From assembly GCA_900550635.1 (NCBI GenBank), contig URSZ01000014.1, positions 1-28,447 on the forward strand: a stretch of 28,447 nt of DNA, given 5' to 3'. The stretch comes from an uncultured Prevotella sp. Lineage in GTDB: Bacteria; Bacteroidota; Bacteroidia; Bacteroidales; Bacteroidaceae. The notes beneath the pieces were generated by a model. The model ran no database searches. It had not been told where the DNA came from and was given only the letters and a program-made list of their open reading frames with translations. The position numbers and the translations under genes are program-made. This document shows positions 6,200 through 12,951 of this stretch, one piece after another. Positions within the stretch are counted from its first letter, which is position 1, and every line of letters begins with the position of its first letter.

Positions 6200-7714
6200 T
6201 TATTTTCCGCCGTTAAGGGCGAGGATTTCTTCTATTATGTTGCGCGAGTTGTTCAGGCGCGGCACTTTGTGCTGCCCTCCGAGTTTTCCTTTCGAGCGCA
6301 GCCAGTCGTTGAACAGTCCCGGCCGCGCTTCGGTTATTTCGAGCCTTTGCAGGGTGATGTCCTTGCTTCGTTTGGCCTCGTAGTCGGAGTTTATTTCCTG
6401 CAGTGCCTTGTCGAGCACTTCGGCGAACTGTTCCAGGTTGTCGGGTTGTTTTGAAAATTCTATCAGCCATTGGTGGCGGCATTTACCGTGTATGTCCATA
6501 AACACCGGTGCGGCGGTGTATTCCAGCACTTGTGCTCCGGTGGCTTTGCATGCCTTGTCGAGTCCTTTCTCGGCGTTGTCCACCATTAGTTCTTCGCCGA
6601 AGGCGTTGATAAAGCTCTTTGTCCTGCCGCTGATAATGAACTTGTACGGGTTTTTCGAGGTGAATTTTACAGTGTCGCCTATCTGGTAGCGCCACAGTCC
6701 GCACGATGTTGAAATTATTATGGCGTAGTTCTTGCCGGTTTCGGTTTTCCAAAGGGGTATGGCCTTTGCTTCGGGCATTCCCACCTCTTCGAGCGGTATG
6801 AATTCGTAGAACACGTCGTAGTCTATCATGAGCAGCATGGCGGGGTCGGCGGGGTCGTCCTGCAGGCCGAAGAATCCTTCGCTGGCGTTGTACGTTTCCA
6901 TGTAGTGCATTCGCGGGCTGCGTATCAGCTGTTTGTAACGCTCGCGGTATGGTGTGAAAGCCACTCCGCCGTGGAAGAAAACTTCCAGGTCGGGCCATAC
7001 TTCGTCGAGGTATGTCTTGCCTGTTATTTCGAGCACGCGGTCGATTACCGACAGCATCCACGACGGCACGCCGCTTATGTTGCTTACGTTCTTGCCGGCT
7101 GCCTCGTGTGCTATGCGGTCGCGCTTGGTTTCGAAGTCGGCCAGCAGAGCGGTTTGTTTGCAAGGCACGCGCAGCAGGTTCACAACAGGGTTGATGTTTT
7201 CTATGAGTATTGCGCTCAGGTCGCCCACCAGGCTGTGGGGCAGGTTGTAGTTTGGCGCGTGGCTGCCGCCGAGTATGAGCGTGCGTCCGTCGAATATGCG
7301 GCTGTCGGGGTTATTGCGCAGGTAGAGCGCCACGGCGTCGCGCCCGCCGGCGTAGTGCACCCGTTGCAGCCCCTCGCGGCTCACGGGTATGAACTTGCTC
7401 TTGTCGTTGGTTGTTCCCGACGATTTGGCATACCACCTCACACGTCCGGGCCACAGTATGTCGGCTTCGCCGCGGCGCATGCGGTCGATGTATCCTTTCG
7501 TCTCTTCGTATGTGTTTATGGGTACGGTGCGGGCAAAGTCCTCATAGCCTTTCATGTCGGAGTAGCCGTATTTCTTGCCCCATTCGGTGTTGCCGGCGCG
7601 TTCGAGCAGGCGTTTTAATACGCGCCGTTGTATTTTTTCAGCAGAATCTGCGTATTTTTCGATTGCTTTTGCGCGCGGCATGAAGAACGGGCGCGCAATA
7701 CTTGTAAGGCTCAT
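6200..7714 (-). CDS. GH3 auxin-responsive-promoter family (acyl-adenylating, ANL-like) protein
   Basis: A 504-residue cytosolic protein of the bacterial branch of the GH3 family. This is an ANL-type fold that in plants adenylates acids (jasmonate, auxin) and couples them to amino acids; the bacterial substrate is unknown. ATP-binding motif 1 is visible at SSGTTNDKSKFIP (98-110), an acyl-binding/motif 2 region at METYNASEGFFGLQDD (about 280-295), and motif 3 at GLWRYQIGDTVKF. Length is normal for the family. It is the first gene of a three-gene operon with the Ig-like lipoprotein and DUF3108. A cytosolic conjugating enzyme joined to two envelope proteins suggests modification of some envelope or exported compound, which is inference only. 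Confidence 0.85.
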   Translation of the reverse strand: MSLTSIARPFFMPRAKAIEKYADSAEKIQRRVLKRLLERAGNTEWGKKYGYSDMKGYEDFARTVPINTYEETKGYIDRMRRGEADILWPGRVRWYAKSSGTTNDKSKFIPVSREGLQRVHYAGGRDAVALYLRNNPDSRIFDGRTLILGGSHAPNYNLPHSLVGDLSAILIENINPVVNLLRVPCKQTALLADFETKRDRIAHEAAGKNVSNISGVPSWMLSVIDRVLEITGKTYLDEVWPDLEVFFHGGVAFTPYRERYKQLIRSPRMHYMETYNASEGFFGLQDDPADPAMLLMIDYDVFYEFIPLEEVGMPEAKAIPLWKTETGKNYAIIISTSCGLWRYQIGDTVKFTSKNPYKFIISGRTKSFINAFGEELMVDNAEKGLDKACKATGAQVLEYTAAPVFMDIHGKCRHQWLIEFSKQPDNLEQFAEVLDKALQEINSDYEAKRSKDITLQRLEITEARPGLFNDWLRSKGKLGGQHKVPRLNNSRNIIEEILALNGGK

Positions 7715-7755
7715 GGCTAAATGCGTTTCTGGCGTTTTTTAGTTCGTTCAAGACG

Positions 7756-7763
7756 CAAATTTA
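7756..7763 (-). promoter_or_regulatory. Probable -7 box of the GH3-like operon
   Basis: The minus strand reads TAAATTTG, a full TAnnTTTG match about 42 bp upstream of the start codon. No TTTG is found at 19-20 bp spacing; the nearest is an ATTG 12 bp upstream. Confidence 0.5.
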
Positions 7764-7984
7764 GTGGAAAAGTTTCAATCCTGCGCAGTAAATGCTTCCG
7801 CATTTAGTTTAATTGTGAGTTGTGAATAAGAATTAAACAAAAATATATACATCTGAACTGTAGGGGAATAGCGATACTCCGTGCAAACGCGCGGATGCAT
7901 GGCGGGTGGGCGGAAAATCATGGCGGAAATGTCTGTTTCGGGGCGTGAAAAATTGAAAACTGATTTTCAGTGCTTAAACCCCAC

Positions 7985-8066
7985 GTGGGAGCAAATAAAA
8001 AATATGTCCGACATATTTCGAAATAGGTCAGACATATTTTAAAATACAAGGCACATATTTTTCGCC
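7985..8066 (+). repeat. 3 x 21-bp dyad repeat element C
   Basis: The leader GGGAGCAAATAAAAAAT (7987-8003) precedes units at 8004 (core ATGTCCGACAT), 8025 (AGGTCAGACAT) and 8046 (decayed, ACAAGGCACAT). It ends in TTTTTCGCCCTCC, like element F. It lies 3' of rnc and 5' of the GH3-like operon. Confidence 0.85.
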
Positions 8067-8160
8067 CTCCGGAAACCCGTTTGAAAACCGTGCCGAAAAT
8101 GCAGACAAATTCAGCCGCTCTGTTTTTTCCTGTGCCGGAGGTGTGTGTCTGCACACGCTG

Positions 8161-9228
8161 TCACACGGCGTATTCTTCCTGCTTGGCAAAGGCTTTCGAT
8201 TCTGCTTCGGCTATGATGTCTTCTTTCGACGATTGTTTCTTGGCCGCAGTGTTTTTTTGTGTCTTTGCATTGGGTGCGGGCCTGCCTTTTTCCTCCGTTT
8301 CGGTCTTGCTGCGGTTTTGCCTTTGCTGTTCTTCTTTTTTCTCCATTCCCGGCTCGCGTTTTGGAGCAGAGCTGTGGCGTCGCGGTTTGCGGCTTTTTGC
8401 GGTAACGGTGTCGCAATCGGTTTTCGGGGGCAGGCTTATTATTTCCTCTTCAATGGCCGTGCGCTTTTCTTTCGACTTCAACACCGCGCTCAGGTGTTCT
8501 TTTTCGTGGCGCAGGCGGTGGAGCGCTTCGCGTGCGGCCTTTTGCTGGCTTTCTTTCTTGGAGTATCCGTTTCCTTTCCCGCATACGATACCTTCTATTA
8601 TCACTTCGGAGTGGAACGTCAGCGGCTCGCCGTTTTTCTGCGGCGGGGTTTCGAGGGCAAAGTCGGTTTGCAGCTTGTTCTTCTGTGCCCATTCGAGCAG
8701 TTTGCTCTTGAAGTTCACCTCCTTGTTGGCCACCTTGTCGAGGTTGAGGTGCTCGGCGATTATCCTGCGGCGCAGGAACCACATGCAGTACTTGTATCCG
8801 CGGTCGAGGTATATGGCGCCCACGAGTGCTTCGAAGGCGTTGCCGCTTATGTAACTGTTGTGGCCGGTTGTATGCCCGTTCGAGTGCACAAGCTTGTCGA
8901 GCCCCACTTCCTCTGCCAGGCGGTTGAGGGTGTTCCTCTGCACGAGCTTGCTGCGGGTGGTTGTAAGGAAACCTTCTCTTTTCTGTTCGAAATGGTGGAA
9001 CACAATGTCGCTCGTAACGGCCTCGATGATTGCGTCGCCAAGGAATTCCAGGCGTTCGTTGTTTATCTTCTTGCCGTTCTTGCTTCGTATGGCCGAGGAG
9101 CTGTGCGCCAGGGCTTGCCTGTAGAGTGCAATGTGGTGGGGATAGAAACCGAGGATACGGTATAAAGACGAATAAAGCTCCTTATCCTTTCGGAAAGGGA
9201 GCTTTATGTGGTCGATTAAGTTTATCAT
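8161..9228 (-). CDS. rnc: Ribonuclease III with long charged C-terminal tail
   Basis: A 355-residue double-strand-specific endoribonuclease, used in rRNA maturation and dsRNA turnover. The RNase III domain (about 15-160) carries the signature NERLEFLGDA (57-66) with metal-site residues E58, E61 and D65, plus E85 and E133. The position equivalent to E. coli Asp114 is Asn130 (GNAFEAL); this may be usual in the lineage. A dsRNA-binding domain follows at about 170-240 (VNFKSKLLEWAQKNKL ... KKESQQKAAREALHRL). Residues about 245-355 form a Lys/Glu/Arg-rich low-complexity tail absent from E. coli RNase III, which is about 226 residues. It is the last gene of acpP-fabF-rnc, 13 bases after fabF. Confidence 0.95.
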   Translation of the reverse strand: MINLIDHIKLPFRKDKELYSSLYRILGFYPHHIALYRQALAHSSSAIRSKNGKKINNERLEFLGDAIIEAVTSDIVFHHFEQKREGFLTTTRSKLVQRNTLNRLAEEVGLDKLVHSNGHTTGHNSYISGNAFEALVGAIYLDRGYKYCMWFLRRRIIAEHLNLDKVANKEVNFKSKLLEWAQKNKLQTDFALETPPQKNGEPLTFHSEVIIEGIVCGKGNGYSKKESQQKAAREALHRLRHEKEHLSAVLKSKEKRTAIEEEIISLPPKTDCDTVTAKSRKPRRHSSAPKREPGMEKKEEQQRQNRSKTETEEKGRPAPNAKTQKNTAAKKQSSKEDIIAEAESKAFAKQEEYAV

Positions 9229-9241
9229 GCGTCAGTTTGCC

Positions 9242-10507
9242 TTATTTGGCGAACTTTTTGATTATCACGCATGCGTTGTGTCCTCCGAAACCGAACGTGT
9301 TGCTCAGCGCCGCGCGTATCTCGCGTTTTTGCGCCTTGTTGAACGTGAAGTTCAGGTTGTAGTCGATTTCTTCGTCGTTATCGCCGTCGGCATGGTTGAT
9401 TGTGGGCGGCACGATGTCTTCTTGCACTGCTTTCAGCGAGATGAGAGCTTCCACCGCTCCCGCTGCGCCGAGCAGGTGTCCTGTCATAGACTTTGTGGAG
9501 CTTATGTTGAGCTTGTAGGCATGCTCGCCGAATACTTCCTTTATGGCTTTTACTTCCGATACGTCGCCTACGGGTGTCGACGTGCCGTGCACGTTGATGT
9601 AGTCGATGTCTTCGGGTTTAAGGCCTGCGTCTTCGAGCGCGCGTGTCATAACGAGCTTTGCTCCGAGTCCTTCGGGGTGCGAGGCGGTGATGTGGTGTGC
9701 GTCGGCCGACATTCCCGCGCCTGCTATTTCGCCGTAGATGTGTGCTCCGCGTTTGAGCGCGTGTTCGAGTTCTTCGAAGATGAGCACTCCCGCGCCTTCG
9801 CCCATGATGAATCCGTCGCGCGAGGCGCTGAACGGGCGTGAAGCGTGTTCGGGGTCATCGTTGCGGGTCGACAGCGCGTGCATTGCGTTGAAGCCTCCCA
9901 CGCCTGCCGGCCAGATGGCTGCTTCTGCTCCGCCTGCCACGATTGCGCTGGCTTTGCCGAGGCGCACGAGGTTGAACGCGTCGGCCAGTGCGTTGGTCGA
10001 TGAGGCGCATGCCGAGGTGGTGGTGTAGTTGGGGCCTCTGAAGCCGTGGTTTATCGAAACCTGGCCCGAAGCTATGTCGGCAATCATTTTCGGGATGAAG
10101 AAGGGATTGTAGCGCGGACCCATTGTTTCGCCGGTCTTTGCGTAGTTTCCTGCCTCTTCCTCGAAGGTGTGTATGCCGCCTATGCCAACACCGAAGATTA
10201 CACCGACGTTGTTCTTGTCGATGTCGTCCCCGTCAAGTCCTGCGTCCTTTATTGCTTCGTCGGCTGCAACAACGGCGTACTGCTCGTACAGGTCCATCTT
10301 GCGAACCTCTTTGCGGTCAAAGTAGTCCGTTGCGTTGTAGCCTTTTACTTCGCAAGCGAACTGTGTCTTGAACTTGGACGCGTCAAAATGAGTAATCGGC
10401 CCGGCTCCGCTTTTTCCGAGCTTGATGTTCTCCCATGTTTCGGGAGCGGTTTTACCAAGCGGGGTTATGGCGCCCAGACCGGTTACAACGACTCTTTTCA
10501 ATTCCAT
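9242..10507 (-). CDS. fabF: Beta-ketoacyl-ACP synthase II
   Basis: A 421-residue cytosolic condensing enzyme that elongates acyl-ACP with malonyl-ACP in type II fatty acid synthesis. The catalytic triad is visible: Cys167 (TTTSACASS), His308 (NVHGTSTPVGD) and His344 (STKSMTGHLLGAAGA). The start MELKRVVVTGLGAITPLG is the canonical KAS II N-terminus and needs no extension. It lies 24 bases downstream of acpP and 13 bases upstream of rnc, an operon order common in Bacteroidota, so its expression should follow the acpP promoter. KAS I (FabB) is a less likely alternative given the length and context. Confidence 0.96.
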   Translation of the reverse strand: MELKRVVVTGLGAITPLGKTAPETWENIKLGKSGAGPITHFDASKFKTQFACEVKGYNATDYFDRKEVRKMDLYEQYAVVAADEAIKDAGLDGDDIDKNNVGVIFGVGIGGIHTFEEEAGNYAKTGETMGPRYNPFFIPKMIADIASGQVSINHGFRGPNYTTTSACASSTNALADAFNLVRLGKASAIVAGGAEAAIWPAGVGGFNAMHALSTRNDDPEHASRPFSASRDGFIMGEGAGVLIFEELEHALKRGAHIYGEIAGAGMSADAHHITASHPEGLGAKLVMTRALEDAGLKPEDIDYINVHGTSTPVGDVSEVKAIKEVFGEHAYKLNISSTKSMTGHLLGAAGAVEALISLKAVQEDIVPPTINHADGDNDEEIDYNLNFTFNKAQKREIRAALSNTFGFGGHNACVIIKKFAK

Positions 10508-10531
10508 GTTTTCAAGTATGGAGGAAACGTT

Positions 10532-10771
10532 TTACTGTTTAACGTTTGCCTCGATGTAAGCGATTGCGTCGCCAACGGTCGAAATTTTTTCAGCCTGATC
10601 GTCAGGAATCTGAATTTGGAACTCTTTCTCAAATTCCATGATGAGCTCAACGGTGTCGAGGGAATCTGCACCTAAGTCGTTTGCGAAGCTTGCTTCGTTC
10701 TTTACTTCGGCTTCGTCTACGCCGAGTTTGTCAACAATGATTGATTTTACCTTTGATTCGATTTCAGACAT
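10532..10771 (-). CDS. acpP: Acyl carrier protein
   Basis: A 79-residue acidic four-helix protein that carries acyl chains on 4'-phosphopantetheine during fatty acid and lipid A synthesis. The attachment serine is Ser37 in NDLGADSLDTVEL. I start it at the ATG at 10771 (MSEIESKVKSIIVDKLGVDE), the usual ACP N-terminus. The frame is open to 10831, but that extension would overlap the -7 promoter box at 10813-10820. It is the first gene of acpP-fabF-rnc, which places the carrier and a main ketosynthase under one promoter. Confidence 0.97.
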   Translation of the reverse strand: MSEIESKVKSIIVDKLGVDEAEVKNEASFANDLGADSLDTVELIMEFEKEFQIQIPDDQAEKISTVGDAIAYIEANVKQ

Positions 10772-10812
10772 GATAATTGTTTTTTTTTGAGTTTTTCTTA
10801 TTCTACAGGCTG

Positions 10813-10843
10813 CAAAAGTATAGAGAAACATTTATATGTCAAA
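10813..10843 (-). promoter_or_regulatory. Promoter of acpP-fabF-rnc
   Basis: On the minus strand TTTG (10843-10840), 19 bp, then TACTTTTG (10820-10813), a full consensus match. Predicted start is near 10807, giving a leader of about 36 nt. Confidence 0.8.
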
Positions 10844-11083
10844 ATTTTTTTGCGAAAAAACGCTCTTTGTTGCACACGGTACGGCTGTTTGTGCAAAAAT
10901 GTTTTGCCCGGCGGTCCGTAAGTGTTTATTATGTTGCTTGTTGCGTGAAATATAAATTTAGGTTAAAACGATATATCCCGGATTTTTTACTCCTGTTCCC
11001 TCCGTAAATGCGGGAATGTTTATTCAAGAGCGTGAATATCCGTTCATTTTCGGCCGTTTTTCGGGATGTTTTCAACGGCTTCC

Positions 11084-11163
11084 GGGAGCAAATAAAAAAT
11101 ATGTCTGAGATATTTTAAAATAGGTCGGACATATTTTGAATTATGTCAGACATATTTCGTGCG
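11084..11163 (+). repeat. 3 x 21-bp dyad repeat element D
   Basis: The leader GGGAGCAAATAAAAAAT (11084-11100) precedes units at 11101 (core ATGTCTGAGAT, one base off the dyad), 11122 (AGGTCGGACAT) and 11143 (ATGTCAGACAT). It lies between two divergent transcription units. Confidence 0.9.
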
Positions 11164-11283
11164 GCTTTGCAAGCGGCTTTCCGTGTGTGCGTGAATATTT
11201 ATCCGCCGGGCGGGCGCGTTTGTCCGTATTCGGGCGTCCGGGGCTTGTTGCCCGGGGGCATTGTAAAAAACGGTTAAGCTCAT

Positions 11284-11314
11284 TTTGCACTGCGCTCGCC
11301 TTTCACTATTTTGG
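11284..11314 (+). promoter_or_regulatory. Degenerate upstream copy of the ahcY promoter
   Basis: TTTG (11284-11287), 19 bp, then TATTTTGG (11307-11314), which differs from TAnnTTTG at one position. It shares 20 identical bases (11290-11309) with the downstream promoter (11373-11392), 83 bp apart. It may be a second, weaker promoter or a dead copy. Confidence 0.4.
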
Positions 11315-11365
11315 ATAAAATAGGATGCGGCTCGGCATAGTCAAACTTGAAAACATAGGTTTTCG

Positions 11366-11397
11366 TTTGTCTCTGCGCTCGCCTTTCACTATCTTTG
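11366..11397 (+). promoter_or_regulatory. Promoter of ahcY
   Basis: TTTG (11366-11369), 20 bp, then TATCTTTG (11390-11397). Predicted start is near 11403, giving a leader of about 50 nt. Confidence 0.75.
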
Positions 11398-11454
11398 CAG
11401 GCGGTAAAAAAACGGAAATACACAATAATATAATATAAGACAACTGATTTTATT

Positions 11455-12873
11455 ATGGAAGAAGCTTTGTTTTCAACATTACCTTACAAGGTGGCCGACA
11501 TAGGCCTGGCCGACTTCGGGCACAAGGAAATACGCATTGCCGAGCACGAAATGCCCGGGCTTATGGCTCTGCGTGCCAAATATGAAACGCTCAAGCCTTT
11601 GAAAGGCGCGCGCGTTATGGGCTCGCTGCACATGACCATACAGACGGCGGTGCTCATTAAGACGCTTGTAGCTCTGGGCGCGGAAGTAAGGTGGGCTTCG
11701 TGCAATATCTACAGTACGCAGGACCATGCGGCGGCTGCCATTGCCGACCTCGGCGTGGCCGTGTTCGCATGGAAGGGCGAGAGCCTGGAGGATTACTGGT
11801 GGTGCACGCTGCAGGCCATGAACTTCCCCGGCGGGAAAAAGCCCAATATGATAGTTGACGACGGAGGCGATGCCACGCTTATGATACACCTCGGAGTGAA
11901 AGCCGAGAAAGACCCGTCGGTGCTCGACACGCCGAGCGGCAGCGGCGACGAGGAGGAACTGAAGAAACTGCTCAAGCGCGTGCTGGCCGAAGACCCGAAA
12001 CGCTGGCAGCAGACGGCTAAAGAAATTCGCGGCGTGAGCGAGGAAACCACAACGGGCGTACACCGCCTTTATCAGATGAAGGAAAGGGGCGAGCTGCTCT
12101 TCCCGGCGTTCAACGTGAACGACAGTGTTACAAAAAGCAAGTTCGACAACCTCTACGGCTGCCGCGAGTCGCTGGCCGACGGAATAAAGCGCGCCACCGA
12201 CGTGATGATAGCCGGAAAGGTGGCCGTCGTTGCCGGATACGGCGAGGTAGGCAAAGGCTGCGCGCAGAGCCTGCGCTCCTATGGCGCGCGCGTGCTCGTT
12301 ACCGAAATCGACCCGATTTGCGCGCTACAGGCCGCAATGGAAGGCTTCGAAGTAGTAACCATGGACGAGGCTGCACCGCAGGGAAACATATTCGTCACTA
12401 CCACTGGCAACATCGACGTAATCACCACGGAGCACATGAAAGCCATGCCCGACGAGGCCATAGTTTGCAATATAGGTCATTTCGACAGCGAGATACAGGT
12501 AGAGGCGCTAAAGAAACTTCCCGGCGTGAAATGCGAGAACATAAAACCGCAGGTGGACAGCTACATCTTCCCCGACGGGCACAGGATAACGCTACTTGCC
12601 GACGGACGGCTCGTAAACCTCGGCTGCGCAACCGGACATCCCAGCTTCGTGATGAGTAACTCGTTCACAAACCAGACGCTGGCGCAGATAGAACTCTTCA
12701 ACAAGCGTTACGACATCGACGTTTACCGCCTGCCCAAATACCTGGACGAGGAAGTGGCGCGCCTGCACCTGGCAAGCGTCGGGGCACACCTTAGCAAACT
12801 TACAAAGGCGCAGGCCGAGTACATAGGTGTGCCGGTGGAAGGCCCGTACAAAGCAGAACATTACAGATATTAA
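11455..12873 (+). CDS. ahcY: Adenosylhomocysteinase (S-adenosyl-L-homocysteine hydrolase)
   Basis: A 472-residue cytosolic NAD-dependent enzyme splitting S-adenosylhomocysteine into adenosine and homocysteine, which relieves product inhibition of methyltransferases. Landmarks are the N-terminal LADFGHKEIRIAEHEMPGLM, the substrate region GSLHMTIQTAVLIKTLVALG, WASCNIYSTQDHAAAAIA, the NAD-binding loop VAGYGEVGKGCAQSLRSYGA, VTTTGNIDVIT, NIGHFDSEIQV, and the C-terminal PYKAEHYRY. The roughly 40-residue insertion before GVSEETTTGVHRL is normal in the long bacterial form. The start gives the full N-terminal helix. The YfhO gene follows after 78 bases without a promoter, so the two are probably co-transcribed. 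Confidence 0.97.
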   Translation: MEEALFSTLPYKVADIGLADFGHKEIRIAEHEMPGLMALRAKYETLKPLKGARVMGSLHMTIQTAVLIKTLVALGAEVRWASCNIYSTQDHAAAAIADLGVAVFAWKGESLEDYWWCTLQAMNFPGGKKPNMIVDDGGDATLMIHLGVKAEKDPSVLDTPSGSGDEEELKKLLKRVLAEDPKRWQQTAKEIRGVSEETTTGVHRLYQMKERGELLFPAFNVNDSVTKSKFDNLYGCRESLADGIKRATDVMIAGKVAVVAGYGEVGKGCAQSLRSYGARVLVTEIDPICALQAAMEGFEVVTMDEAAPQGNIFVTTTGNIDVITTEHMKAMPDEAIVCNIGHFDSEIQVEALKKLPGVKCENIKPQVDSYIFPDGHRITLLADGRLVNLGCATGHPSFVMSNSFTNQTLAQIELFNKRYDIDVYRLPKYLDEEVARLHLASVGAHLSKLTKAQAEYIGVPVEGPYKAEHYRY

Positions 12874-12887
12874 ACCGATAACCATGC

Positions 12888-12928
12888 GCAACCGCCGGGC
12901 GGGGGCAGCCTTCGCGCCGGCGGATTGC
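12888..12928 (+). other. G+C-rich stem-loop between ahcY and the YfhO gene
   Basis: GCAACCGCCGG (12888-12898) pairs with CCGGCGGATTGC (12917-12928) with one bulged A. No T-run follows, so it is more likely an mRNA-stability or attenuating hairpin than an intrinsic terminator. Confidence 0.5.
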
Positions 12929-12951
12929 CGCACCAACGGAACAGAAACAAA

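Larger units (their letters stand above)
7715..8160. other. Intergenic gap between rnc and the GH3-like operon
   Basis: This 446-bp gap holds a -7 box (7756-7763), an A/T-rich stretch (about 7800-7860) and repeat element C (7985-8066). I found no convincing hairpin terminator for the acpP-fabF-rnc operon here, leaving element C as the only candidate structure. Confidence 0.55.
10772..11454. other. Divergent intergenic region between acpP and ahcY
   Basis: This 683-bp region holds the acpP promoter, repeat element D (11084-11163), a 20-bp direct repeat (11290-11309 and 11373-11392) and the ahcY promoter. Bases 10850-11080 and 11164-11280 show no coding or structural signal that I can support. 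Confidence 0.6.

Noticed and set aside
10772..10831. N-terminal extension of acyl carrier protein to 10831
   Set aside because: It overlaps the -7 promoter box and lengthens a protein whose normal start is MSEIESKVKSI at 10771.
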